Source: Pardosa pseudoannulata
Taxonomy: Eukaryota; Arthropoda; Arachnida; Araneae; Lycosidae
Assembly (NCBI GenBank): GCA_032207245.1
Contig: CM063508.1
Span: 89,927,390 to 89,991,389, forward strand
Direction: 5' to 3'
Length of the DNA stretch: 64,000 bases
Position numbers and translations under genes: made by a program
Shown: positions 14,697 through 27,400 of the stretch, piece by piece
How positions within the stretch are numbered: position 1 is the stretch's first letter
Layout: every line of letters starts with the position of its first letter
The notes under the pieces: generated by a model
The model's database searches: none
What the model saw: only the letters and a program-made list of their open reading frames with translations
What the model was told of the DNA's origin: nothing

Positions 14697-16224
14697 AGTA
14701 CTGAGTGTGGTGCACTTATATATGTATAGGAAATTAATATTTTAATCCAAATTTTATTTTTGAAGATCCTTAGAAAATAGATCTTAAAAAAGACCTTAAA
14801 AAAATATTCCTTCATTCCCTCTCTCTTATCTTTTCATTCACATTTCAAATCATAAAATAAGTAAAAGAACCTTATACTTAAGAATATAAATAAAAATGTA
14901 TAAAAAAAAACATTTTACTTATAATCACTTCATAGTTATTTTGTTTTAAAGTTTATTTCTTTTAATTCAGGTACTCTTACACAAGCTATTCGAAATTTTG
15001 CAAAGAGCTTAGAAAACTGGTTAAGAGCAGCAGTTTCTCATTGTGGAGATGATATTCTAAACATAAAAGTATGAATTTGATGGCAAATACTTTATTTAAT
15101 TTACTGCTGAAATTTTCCATGATATATAACTATTCATTTGCTAATTAATTTTGGTATAGAAATCAAATTATTTTTATTTTATTTTTCCTTCTGTTCAATA
15201 TATTAACTTCTAATCCAATATTTTTAACTTTTTTTGACTTATGCCAGAATATTTTTAGTTTTAATGATAAATGTTTTTCAGAATATTTTTAATTTTTTCC
15301 ATTTCAAATTCTAGTATTATCTCTCTTTCTGCAGTCGTAATGTACTTGTCCATATAATTTTTTTTATTTAACTTCTTAATTAATACATTAAATTCTTCAG
15401 TACATCTGTAATTAAAAAGAATTTCTATATTTTGCTTAAATAACAAAATATTATTTTTTAAGTAATTAAAATTTTATTATATATAATTATGACTATCATG
15501 TATCGCATTATCTTGGTCATATAAAAACATGTATTTATATTTAATATTAAATTTAAGAACTTAATGATTTCCCTTTTCTTTACATAGCTCAGTGCCATTA
15601 GTGCCTTTGCTCAGACATTAAGAAGATATACCTCATTAAATCATTTAGCTCAAGCTGCTAGAGCTGTATTACAAAGTCCAACACAGATTAAACAGATGAC
15701 AGCAGATTTGAATAAAGTAGATTTTCGAAATATTCAGGTAAACTGATTTTACAATTGAGGTTTTTATACAAAGCTCATCTATAAAATATGTATATTGTTA
15801 TATTTGTATAAATATTTTTAGTTCATTTGTTAAGGAAATTTTTCTTCAACAAAGAACATACTATTATACCCACTAATGTCATTTTTTTTTTTTATAATTT
15901 TTGAAATATAAGTATATATTTATTAATCAGTCATCGTATATATGTAAATGCAATGAAAACTTACTTGTATTAAACCCACTTATACGAAACAATCAGTCAT
16001 AGGAAGTGCTTGTCATTCCATGCAGTATCATTTGTTACATACAAATAAAGTAAACACATTATTTACCTTTAATCTGTGTTAATTTGAATCTATGTAAAAA
16101 AAAATTAGTATCTTTTTAATGTTTTCATTGGTGGAAATGATTCTTATACATATATTGTATTCACTTATACAAAGAATTTTACATTATCCCTTGTATAAGT
16201 GAATTTCAATTTCCCTTATGAGAG

Positions 16225-16277
<53 letters not shown>

Positions 16278-19200
16278 CATACACACACACACACACACAG
16301 AGATAGACAGACATACCTACACACTTCAATATGTAAAGCACCACTTTCTGGGGTGCAATGATAGTGTGTGACCTGCCCACCTACTTTACTAGGGCAGGTA
16401 TGTTCGTAGACCGCCGCTGGGATGCAGAACCAAATTCTTCCAAAGATTAGATGGACATCACAAATTTATTTACAAGATTGATAAAAATTAAATTAATGAG
16501 AAAAGAATTCTCTCAGCGTCTCAGATCCTGATGTAAGCAGATGAGATAGACGAGTGTTCCATATCAGAAATAAAAACAAAGTAGCGTTCTCTCACATCAA
16601 AATAGAAATATCTCTCCAGGTTGCAGGCTCTATCTCAACTCCTTAAACTCATCTGCCTTGCCTGTAGATTCTCTCTCCCTTCATCCAGGGATCAGCTCTG
16701 GAAACTTGAACCCTTCCAAAAAAAAGAAAATCCTTCTTCAGATACATTGCCACAGCACCTTCTCACCCCCACCCACCTAAAAAAAAATGAATAAAAAGCG
16801 ACACATCTAATAAATCTTATCAGCCCCCTAGCCGGCTGGAAAGGATCAATGGGGTCGATTTTGTAGATATAGTGAAGGGTATACATCTGCAAAACACAGG
16901 TCGAGGGTCCAAATTCCTTGCACATTAGTTACATAATATTAAATGCTATTCTATTCCATTTTCAGGAACAAGCATCTTGGGTTTGTCAGTGTGAAGATGA
17001 AGCAGTCCGTCAATTGTTGGCTGAATTTAGGCAAACCTTGCAACATCATTTATGGTTGGAAGAGTGGGCTTCTTGGTTAGAAAGCATTGTTCACAAAACC
17101 CTTGAGCCATATGAAGGTAAACCTGCATATCCCAAAGCAGCACGTCAGTTTTTGTTGAAGTGGTCATTTTATAGGTACATAATTGATTTTTCTCTGTTTA
17201 TGCAATTTTTTAAAATATTTTTCTAAATCACATATTTTACCAAAATACTGCTTTATAAATTGTAATAGCAACTGATTGTACAAAAAAAATTCTGTAGTTA
17301 TATATAAAATGTTTAATAGTTGTATACTTACAAGAAAACTTGATATTCAGACATCTTTCATATATATAAAACATAGCAATGAACATGCTATCCCTCAACG
17401 GTGGAGCTCAGTAGGGACTGAATTGATGTTGTTGTGGTTGAGAGACAGAAGATTTTCAAAGGAAAATTAGCAGTAGCTTTATTTGGTCATCTCCAACAGT
17501 CAACTCTCACAAAAAATTAGCCATGCAGCCTCTTATAACCTTAGGGGTGCCACCAGCTTGAAGAAGTAATTCTAGGTGCAGTCTTAAGAATGTTGTGAGA
17601 GTTTTAGAAATATTAGTTCAGCAAAAGTAGATTGGCAAGTCCGTATTGCCAAGAGAAGAGAGATTTTATCTATCACAAAGAGTTTAGTGCCAAGAGGCTA
17701 CTAGAAAAGACACAGAAATCATGGGCTTGGTGGTTTTCTAATATATAGAAGTCAGTAATTTTAATTAAGATTAAAGTATTTAAATTTTTACTTATATAAA
17801 TTTTTATTGGTATAAACATATAAAATTTGTCAATTCAGCAATTTGTGGATTGTTAGAGGGTGGCCAGTTAAACACCCAAAATTGCTAAATCAGTACTGGG
17901 GTCTAAATTTTGCAATTGAATCCCGTAAGATTTAAAATGGACAAATGGGTAAAAGTTGTAAGTTAAAATTTTGCTGGTGGGAAAGCAGAAGAAATTATGT
18001 TCTTGAAGATTCTTTTCTTCATATCAAAATTGGGGAAAATAATTTAGACATGTTTATCATGTTTATCATGATTTTCAATATTAATTTTCCATACTATAAT
18101 AACAAATATAATAAATGCTATAACAAATTTGGTGGTGTATCAAATTATGAATCTTATGCCTACAAACAAATTGAAATTATTAATATATTCTCTTCTTTAG
18201 ACAGCAGTTGCACACCATTTGTTTTATAAATGCTTTATTAATTAGCTTTTTAGATACTTTGTATTTTGATTAATTTCATAAATTACCTTAAATAAAATTA
18301 CTTTTTTCAGTTCCCTTGTGATACGTGATTTAACTCTCAGGAGTGCAGCCAGTTTTGGTTCTTTTCATTTACTCAGACTTTTGTATGATGAGTACATGTT
18401 TTTCGTGATAGAACATTGCATTGCCAAAGCCACTGGGACTACTAGCATTGCTGTTATGGGAGAAGTATGTGTCAGGTTTATTTATTTATACTTATTATCA
18501 TTATAATTGTTTCTTAAACTGAAAATAAATATAAAGTGTATGAAAAATATATGTAATGACAGTTTGTACTCATGTAGTTGACCACTTATCTATTTTTAGT
18601 GTAATGCAATGTAGGCATTTTATCTTTTCTCATAAATTAAATTTTTAGGGTCTATGCATGAGTTAAACTGAAAACTGGAGCTTCAAAGAACAAATATGAT
18701 AAATTGTTCATTTTCTCCACCCTGTTTTTGATCTGCTGCTTCAATATGCCTAAACTATGTAGTTTGTCTTGTTAAAAAAGCATTAGTGCAAATATTATTT
18801 TAGTTTAATTTAAGTTTTTCTTAGTAATTAAGTAGTTTCTTAGTTTTTTCTTAGTAATTAAGTTTTAAGTTTTTCTTAGTAATTTATAGCATAATGTGAT
18901 AGATTATCAAGTCTTTACCTCAGTGCATGAAAGTCACTGGTCACAAAGAGTCAGTTTATGGTAAGAGCGTGTACCTGCCAACTTGCATAGGTTAGCCATA
19001 CATTCTATGGATGTGGTTTATTGTAAGATTGTATGTGTGCGAAAACCATATAATTTTTATTTCATTTTGGAAAAAGTAACAATAATCTCAAGTGGGAATA
19101 CCTGGGGAAAATAATTCTATAATCTGTAATGAAGGTATGTTGAATATCTATGCACATTCTCCATTCACAATGCAGGGATGTCTGCAGCTCTGAAATACCG

Positions 19201-19839
19201 TCTACTGTTGTTATCCCATACATGGTTTGTAGTCAGATATAGCTTTAAAACACATCAGAGTTTCAAAACTATGCTATATGGTCTAACAATACTCCGTAGC
19301 CATACAGAATCTGAGAGGATATTCAGTAGTGAATGCAAGACAAGAACTGAATTTAGAAGTTCCATTCTTGATTTAAAAAAAAACTTTAGATAATATATCA
19401 GTAGTTAAAACAATAATGCATGAACATTGTTTTAAACAAACTCTTGTTAAAAAAATTTAACCATGGCAAAATCAACCACATTTAATCATTTAAAACATAG
19501 GCTGATATTTTAAATTTTATTTATTTGTTTGTGTCTATATTAAGTGTAAATAGGTCTTTTCAGCAATGCTGTTCTAGGTTTTGTTTTATTTGCTCTTTTT
19601 TTTGGGTGGGGGTCTATTGATAATGCTACAAATTTGTTTATTAGCTCACGGGAAAACATAATCACATAAGACATGAGAATAACTTGCACATAAAGTTCTT
19701 CATTGATATTTCTTTCATCTTATTAAAGAAAAGGAGGAGTAAGCATGTAATAATATTGCTAATTGCATAAAAATTAAAAATTTACATTAACTTTGTGTAT
19801 GATTCTTAAGCAGTTTTCTTTGATTAGGATTTGTTAAAG

Positions 19840-19904
<65 letters not shown>

Positions 19905-20253
19905 TGTGAAGTGTAGATTGTTAGCTTGTGCATTTAGTATGTGAAATAGTTAGATTTTCAAAGTTGGTATGTAGATAGCTGTGGAGTAAACTGACTCACA
20001 GTTTATGCCAGTTTTCTTGCTTTCTTACTGAAAGGAAGAAATATTTTATACATTCCACCTCAATATAACAATTTATTATTTTATTTTATTTTAGTATTTG
20101 TGTTCAGGGGAGCCAGAAGGATTGATTGAAATGTCTGAATTGGGTAAGCAGGACAAAGAATTATATTTTGATTCAGAATCCAAAGAAATGGAACACAATG
20201 GATGTGTTGAAGAAGCAAAGTCTAGTCAAACAAATGAATCTATTTTACCATAA
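725..20253 (+). CDS. Rfx: RFX-family transcription factor, RFX1/2/3 type (N-terminus outside window)
   Basis: Winged-helix transcription factor that binds X-box sites. In animals the RFX1/2/3 class drives ciliary and other cell-type genes (family knowledge). Exons: 725-845, 2401-2503, 6179-6331, 6559-6740, 7554-7670, 8794-9043, 11781-11869, 12787-12926, 14971-15068, 15588-15737, 16966-17174, 18311-18464, 20095-20253. All introns are GT-AG and all joins keep frame, giving 640 visible residues. Residues 125-199 are the RFX DNA-binding domain (WLLDNYEMADGMSVPRSTMY, then RTRRLGTRGNSKYHYYGIRL). The conserved B, C and dimerisation regions follow in exons 6-12 (LTQAIRNFAKSLENWL; LNHLAQAARAVLQSPTQI; EQASWVCQCEDEAVRQL; VIRDLTLRSAASFGSFHL). 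The tail after IAVMGE is short and acidic. The Gln-rich activation region and the start codon are upstream of the window. Introns carry a pogo element, a LINE tail, a solo-LTR-like insert and a hAT fragment. Confidence 0.96.
3208..5191 (-). mobile_element. Decayed pogo/Tigger DNA transposon with terminal repeats and TA target site
   Basis: Tc1/mariner-superfamily element of the pogo/Tigger type inside RFX intron 2. Read on the - strand, broken frames give a CENP-B-like helix-turn-helix start (KKQIIEEVEKKFEIAKEFQI, then STLSTSLKNAAIILEKF one frame away). A DDE-domain piece around the first catalytic Asp follows (DETGLFKWTSGKIMHVKGEA), then AWNNVSSSVIINSLKKTEF and a DDYIDET stretch near the C-terminus. 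Stops and frameshifts separate these, so it is a pseudogene. The ends are imperfect inverted repeats starting CAGTCAAATCTC and, from the other side, CAGTTGAACCTT. Each is bordered by TA (3206-3207 and 5192-5193), the normal target site. Length is about 1.98 kb, close to a full-length element. Confidence 0.85.
5230..5809 (-). mobile_element. 3' end of a non-LTR retrotransposon ORF2 (degenerate)
   Basis: On the - strand, fragments resemble the C-terminal part of a LINE reverse-transcriptase ORF. YFIRPIVTYAATTWAM with ILAVFERKILQNIVG (5591-5809) matches the usual 'IRPVLTYGSETW ... FERKILRKI' region. Near the 3' end, KNWRSMSKTGVALNSILRK is followed by AMAHPGM and a stop, the typical tail of these ORFs. 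Frames are interrupted. The fragment begins about 40 bp beyond the pogo element, so two mobile elements lie side by side in RFX intron 2. The clade cannot be told from this piece. Confidence 0.7.
7714..7743. repeat. (TA)n microsatellite
   Basis: About 28 bp of pure alternating TA in RFX intron 5. Confidence 0.9.
8217..8244. repeat. (CT)n microsatellite
   Basis: About 28 bp of alternating CT in RFX intron 5. It reads as a Ser-Leu run in a spurious frame. Confidence 0.9.
9581..9639. repeat. (TA)n microsatellite
   Basis: About 59 bp of uninterrupted TA in RFX intron 6, directly before a degenerate mobile-element reading frame. Confidence 0.95.
9660..11220 (+). mobile_element. Degenerate mobile-element-derived coding remnant, class unknown
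   Basis: Two + strand segments carry motifs I associate with a repetitive, transposon-linked protein family in arthropods. These are FAENFTFHFKRNSKCTLAKK at about 9898-9960 (compare 'DFAENY...QDEIQSAHW') and GNFATSHGKEVIDGIG at about 10405-10450 (compare 'FATSHGKGVVDGIGGTVKR'). A further open piece from about 10630 reads EFAAVAHDFVKTAIIGKLEF. Stops and shifts interrupt all of it. The two motif blocks are about 420 bp apart, more than I would expect, and a GC-richer insert sits between them. I cannot name the transposon superfamily. The whole region is intronic (RFX intron 6). Confidence 0.5.
10020..10330. repeat. GC-richer insert, probable nested repeat
   Basis: Between the two halves of the degenerate mobile-element frame, composition shifts abruptly. 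There is a C-rich stretch, T-tracts at 10111-10141, then about 130 bp rich in CCC and GGG (10205-10330). No coding frame or terminal repeats are evident. The position splitting a reading frame suggests a nested insertion. Confidence 0.4.
11870..14970. other. RFX introns 7 and 8: mostly featureless AT-rich DNA
   Basis: Apart from exon 8 (12787-12926) and a pure A30 tract at 14666-14695, this stretch is low-complexity AT-rich intron. A somewhat GC-richer block at about 14000-14400 looks like an old repeat but has no recognisable motif, terminal repeat or RNA fold. Confidence 0.5.
16159..16204. repeat. Hairpin with 14-bp perfect arms
   Basis: ATTCACTTATACAA (16159-16172) and its exact reverse complement (16191-16204) flank an 18-base loop in RFX intron 10. 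The same core, CACTTATAC, also occurs at about 15978, so this may be the remnant of a small inverted-repeat element. Confidence 0.6.
16227..16299. repeat. Compound (TA)n(CA)n microsatellite
   Basis: About 47 bp of TA, a short ATAC transition, then about 19 bp of AC repeats, in RFX intron 10 just before an LTR-like insertion. Confidence 0.9.
16332..16933 (-). mobile_element. Putative solo LTR (602 bp) next to an RFX splice acceptor
   Basis: A GC-richer block begins TGTAAAGCACC and ends TTAGTTACA, so its ends form the TGTAA...TTACA inverted pair usual for LTRs. Flanking pentamers are CAATA (16327-16331) and TAATA (16934-16938), matching at four of five bases. Read on the - strand there is an AATAAA about 130 bp before the end, as expected for an LTR. 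No internal retroviral-type coding region is attached, hence solo. The downstream border lies only 32 bp from RFX exon 11. The family is not identified. Confidence 0.5.
17390..17760. repeat. GC-richer repeat-like block in RFX intron 11
   Basis: About 370 bp with clearly higher GC than its flanks and no usable open frame. I found no terminal inverted repeats or target duplications. It may be an old LTR or SINE fragment, but its identity is unknown. Confidence 0.3.
18813..18886. repeat. Short tandem repeat, about three copies of TTTTTCTTAGTAATTAAGT
   Basis: Three imperfect copies of the 19-base unit occur in RFX intron 12, separated by short variable T-rich joints. Confidence 0.75.
19178..19393 (+). 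mobile_element. hAT transposase C-terminal (dimerisation) fragment
   Basis: A 71-codon open frame includes SHTESERIFSSECKTRTEFR, which resembles the hAT dimerisation motif ('HSNA..ERIFS....KTK.RN'). The frame is short and the catalytic part is missing. It sits in RFX intron 12, so it is a relic and not an exon of RFX. Confidence 0.5.
19844..19900. repeat. (TA)n microsatellite
   Basis: About 57 bp of pure TA in RFX intron 12. Confidence 0.95.
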
Positions 20254-20845
20254 CTATTTCCTTGTTGAAAGTTACTATTGAAGTGGATTTTAATCTGCTC
20301 TGAATGTCCTACTGTGTTCTGAATTGATGAAAATATTAAAACTAATATCATTCTAGGAATGCATTGTAAATCAAGATTTTTAATTTAGAGTTATATCTTT
20401 TTATGCCAAACTTATTGTACATTCATAATGCTTGAAAAAAGATATTTACTCAGATCTTTTTGCCACTGATTTATTTTTTCATAAATATTTTTAACTAAAG
20501 TTGTAAACAGTATTAAAATGGTTAGTTAAAATTTGCATATAAAATATTTAATGTAAAAAGCAATATAATGTTTAAGCTACTTTTTTAAATTATTTCTGAG
20601 TGTCTGTTTATTATTTGAAAAATTCTTACACTTATTTGATTATGAATTATAGAATAATGAAAAGTTATGAGTTTAAATGAAAATTTTCCTTTTTAAACAT
20701 TATAATTTACTATTGTTTATCGTAGTTTAAAATTATAATTTAATTGCATTATGTAAATTTAAAGATCTGTTTAAATTTAAATATCCATTAGATCTCAAAA
20801 TTACCATATTGATACTTATAATGGCTGTGGGATGTGTACTTATCA

Positions 20846-20928
20846 AATAAATTTACTGGATTTTTCCTCTTTAAATCATATTTGTGAAAGTTTCCTATAA
20901 TGAATATTTGCATTCATAGTCTAATAAA
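20846..20928 (+). terminator. Candidate RFX polyadenylation signals
   Basis: AATAAA occurs at 20846-20851 and 20923-20928, about 600-675 bp after the RFX stop. These are the first canonical hexamers downstream of the gene. In DNA this AT-rich such hexamers occur by chance, and further ones near 27238 and 27385 could serve a much longer 3' UTR. Confidence 0.35.
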
Positions 20929-21398
20929 CATGCTTCAGTAATTTGAGATGCATCGCATCTCTTATCCATCAATCTCTTGGAGCTTACAGAAGCACACCTT
21001 TCTGATTGGTTATCAGTTAACATTATTTGTTATGCCTATAATATTAAGTCTGTTCACCTTATGTGCAGCTAAAAATCATTAAGAGTTTCATAACTGAGAT
21101 GTCAATCTTAGACCCTATTAATACTTCACTTATCAGATAAAAACTTTTATTAATTTTTATTTATCACTCATGTTATTTGAACGTATTTAATAAAAAAAAT
21201 TCAAAGTCATTGCTGTTTAATTAGTTTTCCCCCCAGATTTTGGGTATCTGAATCGTGTATGCTATTTTTTCTGTCCATCAATATTTTCAGCATGTTCCAG
21301 CAGATTTTTTTTTTTTTCTTTTCTGTTATGAATTTTCCTTGAATGTGCCATTGTCACTCCGAAAAATACAAAATAATTATGAAATTATGCAGTAGTGT

Positions 21399-21401
<3 letters not shown>

Positions 21402-21446
<45 letters not shown>
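21402..21446. repeat. (TA)n microsatellite
   Basis: About 45 bp of TA in the RFX-INTS5 interval. Confidence 0.95.
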
Positions 21447-21449
<3 letters not shown>

Positions 21450-24400
21450 TTCACAATTTTTAACATTTTTCCAAAAATTTCATGGGGATGGGGTATATAT
21501 ATGTGTACACAGAATCTTTTAGACTTTTGAGACAGAATCTACTCATAACTTTGTGGAACTAAAATTAGCATTTAATCTGGTTTTTTCTACGAGGGTTCTG
21601 TTTTGTAAATGTGTCCTATCTTTGGGAAAATATACAAATTTATGGATCTGAAATTAGTACTAAGTTTCCTTTTAGAAAAAATTTTATTTATAAATAAACT
21701 TTATTCAAGGTGTTTTTTAAATGAATAAATAAATGGCACATAAAACATTAAAATTAAAAAACCAATTTTGTAAACAGTCCATTTAGATAACATTTTGTGA
21801 AAGGCCATTAATTAACCCAAATTTCATTTAACCCCTGATATATTTATGTATTTTCACTTACATATATCAATCAAACTATACAACAGCATTTGGGTTGTGA
21901 CTCCATGCTAGTTTAAGTATTATTAAGTGTTAGGAATTGACAAATGTTTGAAGGTATGCATTTATCTGTTCTGGGATTTCAACGTATCTCATTAATTTCA
22001 CCTAAAATGAGAAACCTACGTATGACATTGCTAAAATGGAATACTTTCTTATTTAAAATGTATTTTAGTGATAAACATTGAGTTTATAACAGAAGTACTT
22101 CTCTGTCTCTGTTGCTTTATTTTATTTATTTATTCACTTAGAGTCATCTAAAGTAGCTGAGCTCTTTTAAATTTTAAGGATGCTCATGTTATGAAACACT
22201 CAGAATAATTTAAAATAAGTATATTACTTAGCTCATATTATGCTGTTATGCAATTTATTTTTGTTGTTATAAGAATTAATATTCATTAGATTAGTTGTTT
22301 TTTGCATATCTAGACTTTGGAACAATAACTATTTGAGGTTTATTGTCTCAATTTAGTTTAAGTAATTCATAAATGAGAGAACTATTTTTACCTATTTACT
22401 TTATATGGGGATTTGTATGTGTGTTTGCATTATGTGTTAATAATAATCACCCATGTTCAGTTTAGCTAATGAGACCTGTTTATCTTTTCTTCTCATAAAC
22501 AAACTACAGAGAATTTATTTATTATCTTTAGTGTATTGATTACATTTATAAAATATAATAAATAGTAAATTTTTTACACCCTCACTTCTGATTAAATATT
22601 TATTTCATAAAGGATTCATTTCTATTGATATAAGTTTTGGAAAATTATAGTACTTGAAATTCATTATTAAACTCTTACAACAATTATTCATATAATTATA
22701 ATCCTTATATTCTCTTTACCTGCATTCTCTTACAGCATAATTAAATTGTAACAGTTCATTACAAACCAAGAATATGGTTATTAAATCCTTATAATTATGT
22801 TTTCTTTTTTAATAGCAAAAATATTGAATAAAAGTTAGCATGTAGTAAAATATAAGAAATAATTTTTTTTTTAAACGCCTGGTGTAAATTTAAAATTTAA
22901 TGATTCATTAAATGAACATTTTTAAATATTTCAAAATCAGTGCCGTTCCCTCAAAGAATGACTGAAATTCACTGCCTTAAAATCATATCCTTTTATTTTG
23001 ATTTTATGATACTATTTATTTGTTAAAGGGTGTAAACATAAAATAATCAATGGCAGTTGTTTCTTAATTTATAAATTGTCTTAATTTCAACCTTTCATTA
23101 AAAACTATGCGTGAAATTGTTCTTAATTAAACTTATATGTGAATGATATAATTTCTGTCAATAAGGAAATTATTTTAATAATGTTATAAGTAGGTACTTT
23201 ATTCAGAATTAGCCAGTTTTCATTTTTTTGTTCTTCCTATCTTTGCTTTATTGAGAATTATAAGAAACTGTTTAGAACTTTATCAGCATTTTTTTGTGCT
23301 TTTATTTGTTGTTAAAAGTTTCTAAGTATATCTCTTAAAGGGAAAAATGCTTCGCTACATTTCCAATATGTTTTTTAAACTGTGATATATATACATATAT
23401 ATATAACAGCTGAAAAATTGAATGAATCATTTAAAAGCATTACAAACTTTTAGTATATAGTGTTGTATAAAAAAGAAATATTGCTGTTTACTTTCGATAG
23501 ATGTCATATATGTATTTCATAAGCTTTATTAAGTTGCTCTATAGTTTAACAAAATATACTTATATATTTAGGTATAAATTTCCTACATTTATCAATATTT
23601 GAAATATATTTATTAGATTAAGAAAATTCCGTTGTCTTATCCTCTCAAATTACATAAGGAGCTTTATTATTGTGATATAAAAAATTTTCAATTATATTTC
23701 TGTAACTTTTAATTTCCATCACCTCTTGTCTTTCTTTTTTAAAAATAACAATGAGCTTGATTCTTTTTAAGTAAAGCCTCTTTCCTTTTCTTTTTAAATA
23801 ATAGTATATATATTTTTGGTGTTATGCTTGTATTCATTCTTATATTCTCATTGAAGAAATGATCTGTGTTAAAAAGTAATCAAAACAAAATAGAAGTTTA
23901 TTATTAATTATATTCCATTCCATTAGTAAAAGCATCCGAGTCTCATAGATATTTTTCTTTTGGGTCTGCAATTGCATACCTATCAACTTTTATGCATTAT
24001 ACATAAATTTAGCATTTTAAACATTCTTTATTCTTTTATGTTCAAGCCTTTTCTTACAAAATTTTGAGTGAGTGTTTCCTACATTGTATATTTTCGAGTT
24101 ACCAGCAATTTCTTTTCCACCATGCTGTTTGGTTACTATAAACACATGAACTTATAAGTAATTCAACATTAGAATAGCTTATCAGTAATTAATTTGTTAT
24201 TAATTTTTATATTGCATTAAAAGTAAATATTTCTTATTATTCAAAATGAGGTATTTAAAATTTCGCAGTCTTGTACTTTTGTTCTTAACTTTTAAGTGTG
24301 ATTGTTTGTCTCTTTCCAGTCATTAAAATTTTAACCTTATGAAAATTTTTAAATATGTAAGAGCTAAAGAACAAGTTATTCAATCAAAAGGTATTTGTAT

Positions 24401-27400
24401 TATGAAGTTTTAAACTACTAGGTCTAAACAAGTTCTTGCACTGAAATATTTTGATGCAAAATGTGTTATTTATGAATTGATGTAAAATATTGGGGGAAAA
24501 GGTCATTTGGATGTTATTTTACACATTTCTGTTTTCCTAGATTGGCAGGTATGCAATTGAAAATATGCTTGTAATTCAAAAATTTAAAACAATCCTAAGT
24601 ACTTTTGAATTTACAAATTCCAAAAAAGAAAGCATTCCTGAAAAGCTACATTAGCTGTAATTTCTAGACAAATGAATGTTAGTTCATTTTGCTGCACTCA
24701 TTCTTTTTAGGAATATAAACTTCAGTATAGTACAATAAAGTCATAACTTTCACTTTTGTTTTTTTCTTTTTTTCCATTCTTTGGTATCATTCATTACAAA
24801 CAAAACAGATATGAATTGCAGTTTTTATATGAATTTGATATCACACACAATATATAGTAATATTTTTTATACTAATATATAAGAGGATAACAACCAAAGT
24901 GAACCAAGTCTGTTTAGAATAGTTTAAAGAAATTAAGTCCAAGTTTCTGGCACATATATAGCTTTAGAAAATTTAAATTAAATTTAGTAAATTCTTAGGG
25001 TATATTTTAACTTAACTTTTGGCATGTATATAAAATAACTAGTTATTAATCCTGGTAAACAATTTCATTTTGAAATTTAAAAAAAAAAAATAAAAAAAAT
25101 CAACTTGTTTACCTTGGTTGTAAATCACTCTATATGCTTTGTTAAAATCAGAAATTTATTGAAATGACCTGTAAGTTGAACATATTACTTTAAATTATGT
25201 TTTTTGAAATACTGTAATTTAGAATGAATGTTTGTCATTCCTGTACATTTTTAGTAGTCTTGGTATTTTGTTTGAGAAATGTCTTATCTGCTGTGATAAA
25301 TAAATAATATATGTATACACACATATTTTATTTTGTTAAAGATAAATTAAAATTGTATAGACTTATTTATAATTTTAGTTCAATTTGGTATAATTATGAG
25401 TACATAAAGCAGTGGATAATTGTTAGACATAATTTTATATCTGAAAACCAAATCTGATTTTGTAAACTAAATTTTTTCTCTGTTGGAAATGAATTATTAA
25501 AGATTAACTTATGTTATTTAAACTATCTCATCTGAGTTATTTGTGGTTTACATTAATTCTAAAAAAGGTACATTATTAAGTAAAATAGAGTTAAGAAGTA
25601 AAATATATGTTAAATTTAAGAATACTGCTAATGCCCTTTTTTTTTTTTTTAGTCTAGAAACATTTAAACATTTTTCTTATCCTTATTTATAATGACTTAT
25701 TTTTAAATATCCTTAAAAGTAAAATAGTACTGTTAGTTTGATATGATTGTATAAAAATCTGGTAATTTTATTAACTGTATTTATTGCATATAATAGTATA
25801 TTTTATGTTATCAATTTCAGTTAGTTTATTTATGTGGTCCTCTTATAGATAGCTGTTGTAATTAAGAGTCTTTAAAATATTTCTATAAAAATCATTTAGT
25901 GCTGAGATCAGGATTTCAGGAAAGCATTATTTTATTTAAGACAGGATTGTCTTGTAACTTCACCAGTATACATTTTTTATGCAACTCTAATCATTTTGAT
26001 TAAGTATTAAAAGTCCATTTTTTTTATTTCTACCATTTATATCCTAAATTATAATTTTACTACTAAAAAAACTACTATTAAATACCAAAAAAATAATCTT
26101 TATTAATGTATGATGTAATGAGTAATATTTTACAAAACCAAATTTGTTGTTGAAAAGTTAAAACCCATAATGTTTTGAATGATCACATTAAGTTTAACAA
26201 CAATCTTTTGTATCGTGACTATATATTTAATATTTAAATGAAGTCAGTCTCTGAAATATTTGAGTAAATGAAAAAAAAATCATGACTGCTCAATTTTCTG
26301 TATCACTGCAATATTATTTTATATTGATCCTTTATTAAATTTTGTAATTTATGAACTGTTAGCCATTTAATGGTTTTTAGAATATTGAATTCATTTGTAG
26401 TGTTGATAACTTTTTAGTATGTACATTGTTTGACTGAAGAATAACTACTTAATAGTACAAATAAGAAGAAATATAGCAAAATATATTTAAATGTTTTAAA
26501 CTACTGGTATCTAGTTTTAGCACTGAAATCTGTTATCATAAAATTTATGAGATTTTTACCTTTACATCAGTAGTTATGATAATTGCTGCTTAAATGCTTT
26601 AAAACAGAAAATGAGTCTTAAATTTAAGTCATATAAAATCATCACCCATACATACATACATATATATGCATGAAATATAGAAAATGTTATAGGGTTCTAA
26701 AATATTAGCCTCATTTTCTTTAACATCCATACCAAAAGTTACAATTTGCTATTTCTCTTGGAATTCTTTTAATGTGATACATATTGATGAACTATGGTTA
26801 AAAATATTACATTTATACATATTCCTCGACTTATATTGAAATACACATGCATTTAGAAACTAAGTTTTTTGTATTGTTTAGTGTATTTTGGGGGCTTTAA
26901 AAGCTTTTTAAAATTTTTCTTATATTAAAAAATTTATATTGCTAAGAAATTCAAAAATCATTTGTGTAGCTTCAGCACTTTTAAATGGACAGATGAATAG
27001 TTACAAATCACCCTAATATAAAGCATTGTGCCATTTTACACAGAGAGATTTTGCCTTAAGCGTCTATTTTATAAGATGCTGTTGTTCTGTACATACAAAT
27101 TTTAACTTGAATCTTGCAATGTCACAATTTCAAATTGCTAAAACTAGAACAGTTATTGTATATAAATGTGTATGTACTTGTGTGTGTAATTTTTGTACAG
27201 AAATACTGTTACTGAATTGAGGGACATTTCAGTGTTTGAATAAATATTCTGTTATTGTTAGCATTTTTGTAAAAAAAGAAAAAGAAAAAAAACTGTTGAA
27301 AACTTGCAATGAGAGCTATTTATTAATAACAGTTGATACATTTATTCATGAGTCGTTACTTAGTGAGAATTTTTTCATGTATATAAATAAAACCTTTAAA

